This document shows positions 1 to 5,184 of a stretch of DNA of 5,184 nucleotides, in pieces. A program made the translations under genes and the position numbers. The notes under the pieces are model-generated. The model searched no databases and was not told the DNA's origin. It saw only the letters and a list, made by a program, of their open reading frames with translations. Numbering within the stretch: the stretch's first letter is position 1; every line of letters starts with the position of its first letter. Source of the stretch: Planctomycetota bacterium (GTDB lineage: Bacteria; Planctomycetota; Phycisphaerae; UBA1845); NCBI GenBank assembly GCA_024278775.1, contig JAJRSP010000013.1, forward strand, positions 1 through 5,184, read 5' to 3'.

Positions 1-279
1 CCCTCTGACACGCCGGTTTTTTCATGGGGGAAAGGGGGTTTTGTGCGCACGCCCACCCCTCCTGGGGCACAAGTCCGTCCCCGCGGCATCGAATCGTCGG
101 TCAGAGATTGTCACAACCAAGCAATGAATAATGCGGGCTAAGGCTGAAATGGTACCAAATGGCCCCAAACCGCATTCAGAGACACGCCCCCACCTATCCC
201 GCACACATTTTTCTGCAATTTTGCCTATGTTGCCGTGATTGATACAATGGTACTGGTTTGACTCGCCAGTTGGGCCAGA
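1..279. other. Non-coding left flank, no convincing gene
   Basis: I find no supportable gene here. The short minus-strand reading frames have no recognisable product or ribosome binding site. The first 70 bases contain two G5 runs (26-30 and 34-38), an 8-base palindrome GTGCGCAC (43-50) and a small CCCC-TCCT-GGGG inverted repeat (56-67). A T6 run at 17-22 follows CGCCGG and could be the tail of a terminator for a gene to the left, but the other stem arm is not visible. The last 60 bases carry a possible promoter for the protease gene. Confidence 0.5.
221..248 (+). promoter_or_regulatory. Candidate sigma70-type promoter for the S8 protease gene
   Basis: TTGCCT (221-226) lies 16 bases before TACAAT (243-248). 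These match the -35 and -10 consensus at 4/6 and 5/6 positions. Transcription would begin near 255, leaving about 60 bases of leader before the preferred GTG start. This is consensus matching by eye; planctomycete promoters are poorly defined, so confidence is low. Confidence 0.3.
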
Positions 280-303
280 ATGATGCTGGCCTGCCGCTTT
301 TTT

Positions 304-308
304 GGAGG
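304..308 (+). promoter_or_regulatory. Ribosome binding site that decides the start of the S8 protease
   Basis: A perfect GGAGG sits 7 bases before an in-frame GTG at 316. The upstream in-frame ATG codons at 280 and 283 have no purine-rich Shine-Dalgarno sequence before them. This favours GTG 316 as the true start, which also shortens an otherwise long region ahead of the signal peptide hydrophobic core. Confidence 0.65.
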
Positions 309-315
309 AACCCTC

Positions 316-2268
316 GTGGCTGAAGCTGAATGTCTACCAAACGACCGCTCGCAGAGCCGGTCACGACTTCCCGCCGGGCTTGGCCCAACCGGCGTCTGCT
401 TCGTGGTGGCAGTTTGCTTACTGGCCGCGACAACACGTTCTCAGGCTCAACTTCAACCGCTGGCACCACACCACCCCGGGCGTGTCCTGGTGCGCTTCAA
501 GCCCGGCACCTCCGTGGCCGCCATGCAAACCGCCAGCGCTGGCGTAGACCGTGCGGTTGCCATTCAGAGTTTTCGCTGTGTCGATCGGCTTACACTGGTA
601 CGCATACCACGCGGCACCATCTCGGATGCCCTTGCCGCCTACCGCCGCAACCCGAACGTTCTCTATGCGGAACCGGACTACACGGTGCATGCCTTGGCGA
701 TTCCCAATGATGCGTCGTTCTCATTGCAATGGGGCATGCACAATACGGGACAAACTTTCGGAGACACTCCCGGTGCCGACATTCGCGCCGTATCAGCTTG
801 GGATTCCTATACCGGAACCCCCTCGATTATGGTGGCCGTGATCGATTCCGGCGTCGATTACACCCACCCCGACCTCGTCGACAATATGCACGTCAACCCA
901 CTCGAACTGGCGGGAAATGGAATCGACGATGATGGCAACGGCTGGGTGGATGATGTCTTCGGCTACGATTTTGCGAATCATGATGGCGACCCCATGGATG
1001 ATAATTCCCACGGCACCCACGTAGCCGGCATCCTCGGTGCGCGCGGCAACAACCACATCGGTGTCGCCGGTGTGGCGTGGCGATGTAAGATCGTACCTTT
1101 GAAGTTTCTTGACTCCTCCGGATCGGGCAATACCTCTGATGCTATTGAAGCGCTGGATTATGTGGTGGCCCATCACATTCCCATCTCAAATAACAGTTGG
1201 GGCGGTGGTCCCTATTCTCAGGCTCTGTTCGATGCGATTGAGGCGACCCAATCCATCGGGCACCTCTTTGTTGCTGCCGCTGGAAACGACACGGAAAACA
1301 ACGACACGACCCCATCGTACCCGGCCAGCTATGATCTGCCCAACATTATTTCCGTCGCCGCCACCGATGGTACCGACGCCTTCGCTGATTTTACGAATGT
1401 CGGTCTCCTCTCGGTGGACCTCGCGGCACCGGGAGTGGGGATCTACAGCACGGTGTTCTCACCCGGCTACGGGTACAACAGCGGAACGTCAATGGCTACG
1501 CCCCATGTATCCGGCGCGGCCGCGTTGCTGATGGGATACGCTCCGGGGCTCAGCTCGGCGGAGGTTCGCGATCGCCTGATTTCGACCGTCCGCCCCGTCG
1601 CCGCACTTTCGCCATGGCTGGTCAGTGGTGGCGTGCTCAACGTCGCGGCCGCCCTCGGCGATTGCAACGGCAATGGCGTGGATGATGCCACCGATATCAT
1701 CTCCGGCACCAGCAGCGACTGCAGCGGCAATGGAATACCGGACGAATGCGAGGCTGACTGCGACAACAATCTCGTCGCCGACAGTTGCGACATCACCAAC
1801 GGCACCCATTCCGATTGCGACGGTAACGGCGTTCCCGACATGTGTGACGTTGACTGTGACCGCAACGGAATCGCAGATGGCTGTGAACTCCTTGCCGGCA
1901 ACGCGGCGGACTGCGACGGTAACGGCCTGATCGACCGCTGCGATAGCGATTTCGACGGAGACGGTATCATCAACAATTGCGACAATGACTCCGATAATGA
2001 CGGCGTGGTCGACGCTGCGGATGCCTGTCCCTTTACCCCGGTGGGCACGCCCGTCTTCGCCAACGGAAGCCCCAAAGGTGACATGGATCAGGACTGCCAA
2101 CTTACTCATGCGGATTACATCGGGCTTCAGAATTGCCTTCTACTGGGGCAGGGTGGACCTGATGGATTCCCGGAGCGTATATGCCTCAGCGCCTATGATA
2201 TGGACGGCAGTTGGACGATCGACCTCCGCGACTTCCAAGTGTTTCAGCAATTTTTCACACGGCCCTAA
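316..2268 (+). CDS. Secreted subtilisin-like serine protease (S8) with TSP3-like repeats and dockerin-like C-terminus
   Basis: This is a 650-residue extracellular endopeptidase, numbered from GTG 316; starting at ATG 280 would add 12 residues. A signal peptide has its hydrophobic core near residues 28-38 and probable cleavage after SQA at residue 44. A prodomain-like region (about 55-125) begins GRVLVRFKPG and ends NVLYAEPDY, as in fervidolysin-like propeptides. The catalytic domain (about 129-448) has the complete triad: D177 in VAVIDSG, H232 in NSHGTHVAG and S392 in SGTSMATPH, with oxyanion N324 in AAAGND. Residues 449-571 are Cys/Asp-rich repeats with 13 cysteines, resembling thrombospondin type 3 calcium-binding repeats. 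Two EF-type loops (589-600 and 628-639) form a dockerin-like end. The triad is intact, so the enzyme should be active; the substrate is unknown. A second secreted protease gene starts 173 bases downstream on the same strand. The family is near certain and the cellular role is inference. Confidence 0.95.
   Translation: MAEAECLPNDRSQSRSRLPAGLGPTGVCFVVAVCLLAATTRSQAQLQPLAPHHPGRVLVRFKPGTSVAAMQTASAGVDRAVAIQSFRCVDRLTLVRIPRGTISDALAAYRRNPNVLYAEPDYTVHALAIPNDASFSLQWGMHNTGQTFGDTPGADIRAVSAWDSYTGTPSIMVAVIDSGVDYTHPDLVDNMHVNPLELAGNGIDDDGNGWVDDVFGYDFANHDGDPMDDNSHGTHVAGILGARGNNHIGVAGVAWRCKIVPLKFLDSSGSGNTSDAIEALDYVVAHHIPISNNSWGGGPYSQALFDAIEATQSIGHLFVAAAGNDTENNDTTPSYPASYDLPNIISVAATDGTDAFADFTNVGLLSVDLAAPGVGIYSTVFSPGYGYNSGTSMATPHVSGAAALLMGYAPGLSSAEVRDRLISTVRPVAALSPWLVSGGVLNVAAALGDCNGNGVDDATDIISGTSSDCSGNGIPDECEADCDNNLVADSCDITNGTHSDCDGNGVPDMCDVDCDRNGIADGCELLAGNAADCDGNGLIDRCDSDFDGDGIINNCDNDSDNDGVVDAADACPFTPVGTPVFANGSPKGDMDQDCQLTHADYIGLQNCLLLGQGGPDGFPERICLSAYDMDGSWTIDLRDFQVFQQFFTRP
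1660..2028 (+). repeat. Cys/Asp-rich TSP3-like repeat array, 32-residue period
   Basis: The array lies inside the S8 protease. Asp-Cys pairs begin at protein residues 449, 468, 481, 500, 513 and 532, and cysteine-less equivalents (DF, DS) follow at 545 and 558. The spacing alternates 19 and 13 residues, giving a 32-residue (96-base) higher-order repeat that ends with two 13-residue steps. Typical units read DCDGNGVPDMCD and DCDRNGIADGCE, with an extra six-residue loop such as ITNGTH in the long phase. The Asp/Asn spacing matches thrombospondin type 3 calcium-binding loops; calcium binding is inferred. Confidence 0.85.
2080..2232 (+). other. Dockerin-like EF-loop pair in the S8 protease
   Basis: Two 12-residue loops show calcium-ligand spacing. 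The first is DMDQDCQLTHAD, with acidic residues at positions 1, 3, 5 and 12. The second is DMDGSWTIDLRD, with D/D/S/T/D/D at 1, 3, 5, 7, 9 and 12. Each is followed by a short helix-like segment (YIGLQNCLL and FQVFQQFF). This is the dockerin type I pattern. No cohesin is encoded in the window, so its partner is unknown. Confidence 0.7.
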
Positions 2269-2341
2269 CAAAAGTACAACCCTATGAGCATTGCGTAGCG
2301 AGGCACAGTGCTGATTTTCGGACGTTCTTCTCGAAAGGGAC

Positions 2342-2370
2342 TTGTCTAGACGAACCCATTCGGTTACACT
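2342..2370 (+). promoter_or_regulatory. Candidate sigma70-type promoter for the metalloprotease gene
   Basis: TTGTCT (2342-2347) and TACACT (2365-2370) are separated by the ideal 17 bases, each matching consensus at 4/6 positions. Transcription would begin near 2377, about 65 bases before the ATG. If real, the metalloprotease could be expressed independently of the upstream protease. By-eye evidence only. Confidence 0.25.
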
Positions 2371-2441
2371 GGCGCATCCTGCCAGAGGGTTTTTCCAGAC
2401 TGTAACGGGGGCTGTACGCCTTACGAAAGAGAGCAAAACAG

Positions 2442-4865
2442 ATGAAGAGACGACTTCTTGGTGTGATCGCGTTCGGTATATGCACGTTGGGACAAGGCGT
2501 TCTGGTCCACGCCGCCGGCTTGGAACAGTTGCGATATCGGTTTGAAGCTGTGGACCCGTCAACCACCACACTCACGCCAACCGGACTGATCGCCGTGGTC
2601 TTGCAGGACGTCCAACGTGAGCAAGAAGTGCGAGATGCCATCGCGGCGCTCGGTGTGGACGCGACCCGTGTGGAGTCCTCTCTGCTCGCAGGGACACTTC
2701 TTGTGGATGCCTCCGATTCGGCCACTTTGCCGGTTCGTGCCCGGCTCGCCCAGCAGATTCTGTCGTTACCCGGTGTTGATTACGCCGCCCCGGTGTCGTT
2801 GGCGAAAGGCGGTACGATGCTCGCCGTGGCTCCACGACTTCGCGTCACGCGTGCGTCTAGCGCAAGCAGGACCAGTCAGGGCAATCCTTCGGCCGCCCTA
2901 CCTCAATCTACGATAGATCTGACGACCTCCAATGGTTTTGATATCGAAGCCATGCGGCAAGAGATTCAGAACCTTCCGGATATCGTCATCGCTACACCCG
3001 AGTGGTTTCAGGTGTCCAGTCCTGCGACTCGATACGTCGTCCCGGAAGCTCCCGCCGCTGTGATCCGGTACGTTGATGGTACCGCGGCTCAGTTACCTGC
3101 CGAAACGGTTTGGCGTCCGATGTGCGGAACGGCCAGCGGTTCGTTGACCATCGATCAGCTCAAAAAAATCGCCACGGCCCAACAACAGGCGGCTCGTTTG
3201 CTCGGACAACCACCGGTCGGCGGCGCAGCGGCTGCGGTCCCGGGATTGGATATCCGATTCAACTTTTTGTCGGGGCTACCTGCCGGCGCGGCCACGGCCA
3301 TCGCCGAGGTAGAGGCCTACCTGGAAGCGCTGTTTGATGACCCGGTGACCGTATTCATCAACCTGCAATTCGCACCGATGGGGGGTGGCGTCTTGGGTGC
3401 CACAGGAAGTTCCTATCTCTCCAGCGCGTACAGCTCGGCCCGCGATGCATTGCAAGCGGACATGGATATCGACGACTCGATTCAGAGCTTTCTGCCTGTC
3501 GGGAGCACGCTGGCCGTCCGGTACGACGGCAACAGTGAAGTGATCACGAACGAAGGGCGCGTGTTTGTCACGCGCGCGAACTATAACTCGTACATTGGAG
3601 TGGCCACTGGTTCGGCGGCGTCAATGACCTTCAATACTAATTTCCCCTGGGACTACACACTACCGGGTGTCAACAGCGGCACGTGGGATTTTCAGTCGGT
3701 ACTCGTGCATGAAGTCGGGCACGCTTTGGGCTTCACGTCCGGGGCGGACTTCCGCTTCAAAGACATGGAAACGTTGGACTTGTACCGGTTCCAAAGAAGC
3801 GACGGATCCGGAACGAACCACAACCCGGATACCATTGCAGACTTTCAGGTTGAGCCGCGCATGGTGGACCAGAACGCGCCTTTGACCTCCGACGATGTGA
3901 ACTCCGACCTCATCTCAGTCGAGTATCGGATGTCGGACGGTCAGCCGAACCAGGCGTCGCACTTTCGCGACCAGAACCCGCCGATTGGTATCATGGATCC
4001 GACACTGAGTTCTCAGCAATCGTTCTTTCCGGACTTCTACCGTCAGTCTGATGCCGACATGTTTGACGCAATCGGCTGGGATTATCCCTCACAGAATTTC
4101 TGCCGGCAGGACCCCCCGCTGGCGGTTCCGGCGGCCTTGGACAAAAGTCGTTACCTGTCCTTCGTACCGCCCCCTGCCGTCGAGCCGATCGCCATCCGCC
4201 TGAAACTCGTCTCGCTCCTCAACCCGTCCGGCGGATTGCCCGTGGGCTCACCGGATCTTTCCGCGTTTGAGGGGCAGACGCGATGGATCGGTGCCCCGGC
4301 CGAGTTCACGGATTCACCAAACCAGGGGACCACCTACTTTGCCGCCAACACCAGTTGCAACCCGGTGTGTTTGGATTGGAGCGCCTTTGACCGGGTACAG
4401 ATCTACGGTGGCGAGATCGTGCCGAACTCAATTTACGAAATACAAGCCATACGTTGTACTTGTGATGTAAACGTCGAATCAGATTTCAGTGCTCCCCTCA
4501 CACTCACCACGAGCCATTGGGGTGACGTCACCGAGCAGTTTTTGTCGGAGTTTGCGATTGTTCAGCCCGACTTCGTCGACATTACTGCGATCGTAGCCAA
4601 ATTCCTCGACAGTCCAGGTGCCATCCCCAAAGCACGAACTCAGCTTCAGCCAAACCTGGTTCGTCCAGATGCCCCCGTGGATTTCAAGGACATCTCTGCT
4701 GACGTGGGCGCCTTTTTGAACGGCGTGTACCCCTTCACAGGACCATGCACTTGCCCCAGCGATGTGATCTGCGGCGCGACATCATGCGTCGTGAACGGCG
4801 ACTGCGGCGTGGGGGTCTGCAGCGGTGGCTCTTGTATGGATGCCTGTGGCCGATGTACACCGTAG
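2442..4865 (+). CDS. Secreted zinc metalloprotease with planctomycete-type C-terminal module (NF038122-like)
   Basis: This is an 807-residue predicted extracellular zinc peptidase. MKRRLLGVIAFGICTLGQG begins a signal peptide, probably cleaved after HAA at residue 25. Residues 46-190 contain two segments resembling the end of subtilase prodomains (LPGVDYAAPV and LPDIVIATPEW). The peptidase domain (about 268-548) carries HEVGHALGF, with zinc ligands H423 and H427 and catalytic E424. A downstream SHFRD (H507) and IMDP Met-turn (M518) follow. A beta-rich region (about 566-690) leads to a degenerate dockerin-like pair (QPDFVDITAIV and PVDFKDISADV), then a tail with nine cysteines (769-805) ending DACGRCTP. 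The arrangement resembles what I recall of NF038122-family metalloproteases. The ATG is preceded by a weak AAAGAGAG and the gene ends in tandem TAG TAG. Peptidase class is near certain; exact family and substrate are less sure. Confidence 0.92.
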   Translation: MKRRLLGVIAFGICTLGQGVLVHAAGLEQLRYRFEAVDPSTTTLTPTGLIAVVLQDVQREQEVRDAIAALGVDATRVESSLLAGTLLVDASDSATLPVRARLAQQILSLPGVDYAAPVSLAKGGTMLAVAPRLRVTRASSASRTSQGNPSAALPQSTIDLTTSNGFDIEAMRQEIQNLPDIVIATPEWFQVSSPATRYVVPEAPAAVIRYVDGTAAQLPAETVWRPMCGTASGSLTIDQLKKIATAQQQAARLLGQPPVGGAAAAVPGLDIRFNFLSGLPAGAATAIAEVEAYLEALFDDPVTVFINLQFAPMGGGVLGATGSSYLSSAYSSARDALQADMDIDDSIQSFLPVGSTLAVRYDGNSEVITNEGRVFVTRANYNSYIGVATGSAASMTFNTNFPWDYTLPGVNSGTWDFQSVLVHEVGHALGFTSGADFRFKDMETLDLYRFQRSDGSGTNHNPDTIADFQVEPRMVDQNAPLTSDDVNSDLISVEYRMSDGQPNQASHFRDQNPPIGIMDPTLSSQQSFFPDFYRQSDADMFDAIGWDYPSQNFCRQDPPLAVPAALDKSRYLSFVPPPAVEPIAIRLKLVSLLNPSGGLPVGSPDLSAFEGQTRWIGAPAEFTDSPNQGTTYFAANTSCNPVCLDWSAFDRVQIYGGEIVPNSIYEIQAIRCTCDVNVESDFSAPLTLTTSHWGDVTEQFLSEFAIVQPDFVDITAIVAKFLDSPGAIPKARTQLQPNLVRPDAPVDFKDISADVGAFLNGVYPFTGPCTCPSDVICGATSCVVNGDCGVGVCSGGSCMDACGRCTP
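4135..4862 (+). other. Planctomycete-type C-terminal module and Cys-rich tail of the metalloprotease
   Basis: From about residue 565 (LDKSRYLSFVPP) to the stop, the protein has an architecture I recall on many unrelated secreted planctomycete proteins. A beta-rich domain includes TRWIGAP, LDWSAFDRVQIYG and YEIQAI. TTSHWGDV then leads into two dockerin-like half-sites separated by KARTQLQPNL. A tail with cysteines at 769, 771, 777, 782, 788, 793, 798, 802 and 805 ends the protein. The module is probably for attachment, sorting or calcium binding rather than catalysis. Domain recognition is from memory. Confidence 0.55.
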
Positions 4866-4982
4866 TAGTGGTTTGACGACGACCTGGCACCATGTTTCAC
4901 AGCTATTGTGACTATGATATCTCTCCCCGCGCCGCATGCGTTGGCTTGCGCAGCGCTGGAACACCGAGCCTCGCACGAATTC

Positions 4983-5009
4983 CCGAAACCGCGCGGGCCG
5001 AAACCCGCG
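4983..5009. repeat. Short GC-rich direct repeat with hairpin
   Basis: CCGAAACCGCG (4983-4993) is repeated as CCGAAACCCGCG (4998-5009), differing by one inserted C. The junction creates a perfect 6-base-pair stem, CGCGGG (4992-4997) with CCCGCG (5004-5009), around a 6-base loop. No T-run follows, so it is not a standard intrinsic terminator, though it is the best stem between the metalloprotease gene and the insertion sequence. Confidence 0.35.
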
Positions 5010-5043
5010 GCTCAGGTAGTCGTGGAACTTATGAAGCGCGGTA

Positions 5044-5184
5044 CTAGGCTCTGTCTGAAAACAGTATTTTGAGGTAACGCCGTATCATTGCCAACTGAAG
5101 CATCCCATGGAAGTTAACGGCCAATTTTTCGAATCGCGTTCCGATCCGCCGCGATTCCTTCATCCATCCGACGCACTGTTCGAC
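5044..5184 (-). CDS. IS5-family transposase, C-terminal 46 residues (cut by window edge)
   Basis: Read on the minus strand from the right edge, this frame gives 46 residues and then TAG. It starts VEQCVGWMKESRRIGTRFEK and ends YLKILFSDRA. The E-x6-K pattern (Glu2 and Lys9 of the fragment) followed by a basic stretch matches the last part of the DDE signature of IS5-family transposases, where the Glu is the third catalytic residue. The fragment has no internal stop or frameshift. The stop codon lies over the insertion junction: TA is the presumed target duplication and G the flanking base. Whether the full gene is intact cannot be judged because its 5' part is outside the window. Confidence 0.85.
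   Translation of the reverse strand, partial: VEQCVGWMKESRRIGTRFEKLAVNFHGMLQLAMIRRYLKILFSDRA
5045..5046. other. Probable TA target duplication of the insertion sequence
   Basis: The insertion sequence end abuts CTA at 5044-5046, and with the element's first G the junction reads CTAG. IS870 and related IS427-group elements insert at CTAG and duplicate TA. The matching TA at the far end lies outside the window, so the duplication is inferred. Confidence 0.45.
5047..5184 (-). mobile_element. IS5-family (IS427/IS870-like) insertion sequence, one end, partial
   Basis: The right edge holds the transposase 3' end and one terminus of an insertion sequence. The terminus probably begins at 5047 with GGCTCTGTCTGAAAAC, the candidate terminal inverted repeat, directly beside CTA. 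The rest of the element, including the other inverted repeat, lies beyond 5184. Family assignment rests on the transposase C-terminal sequence and the CTAG junction. Confidence 0.8.

Noticed and set aside
26..67. Possible G-quadruplex from the G5, G5 and G4 runs
   Set aside because: Only three G-runs are present and the third is far away beyond C-rich sequence able to pair with the G-runs, so a stable quadruplex is not supported.
22..204. 60-residue minus-strand reading frame in the left flank
   Set aside because: No recognisable domain or plausible ribosome binding site, and the composition looks like translated non-coding sequence.
1467..2109. Two long minus-strand frames of about 205 residues opposite the S8 protease
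   Set aside because: They are antisense shadows of the Asp/Cys repeat region. Their Ser/Pro- or Val/Ala-rich composition mirrors the repeated codons, and no ribosome binding site or family resemblance is seen.
2369..2395. CTGGC/GCCAG stem followed by a T5 run as a terminator for the S8 protease
   Set aside because: The stem is only 5 base pairs, six bases separate it from the T-run, and it lies about 100 bases past the stop while overlapping the -10 of the candidate promoter.
4885..4899. TGGCAC element as a sigma54 promoter
   Set aside because: The downstream part reads TTCA instead of TTGC at the required spacing, and no gene follows on the plus strand.
4897..4911. Inverted repeat TCACA-GCTAT-TGTGA as a CRP-like operator
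   Set aside because: The half-sites are in the opposite order to a CRP site, the arms are only 5 bases, and no downstream plus-strand gene is visible to regulate.
4782..4976. 64-residue minus-strand frame overlapping the metalloprotease 3' end
   Set aside because: It runs antisense to the conserved Cys-rich tail and has no recognisable features.

Overview
The window looks like chromosomal DNA of a Planctomycetota bacterium or a close environmental relative. I infer this from protein architecture, not from a marker gene. Both complete genes encode large secreted proteases. One carries Cys/Asp-rich thrombospondin-3-like repeats and a dockerin-like EF-loop pair. The other ends in a beta-rich plus dockerin-like module and a Cys-rich tail finishing DACGRCTP. 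I recall this combination as common in secreted planctomycete proteins.

Layout: positions 1-315 hold no convincing gene, only G/C-rich sequence and a possible promoter just before gene 1. Positions 316-2268 (+) encode a subtilisin-family (S8) serine protease with an intact Asp/His/Ser triad; its likely start is a GTG behind a strong GGAGG. Positions 2269-2441 are a spacer with a candidate promoter. Positions 2442-4865 (+) encode a zinc metalloprotease with HEVGHALGF and a downstream IMDP Met-turn. Positions 4866-5043 are a non-coding spacer with short GC-rich repeats. From 5047 to the right edge lies the end of an IS5-family insertion sequence, whose transposase C-terminus is read on the minus strand.

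How they fit together: both proteases have signal peptides, N-terminal regions resembling subtilase prodomains, and C-terminal modules that could bind calcium or mediate attachment. They could serve jointly in extracellular protein degradation, but co-transcription is not shown: the 173-base gap has its own promoter-like sequence. The insertion sequence is unrelated to them. Its transposase stop codon appears to be supplied by the CTAG target, as known for IS870-type elements. I see no tRNA, rRNA, CRISPR array or defence system. The most unusual features are the regular 32-residue two-phase repeat of the serine protease, the prodomain-like segments of the metalloprotease, and the latter's C-terminal module.
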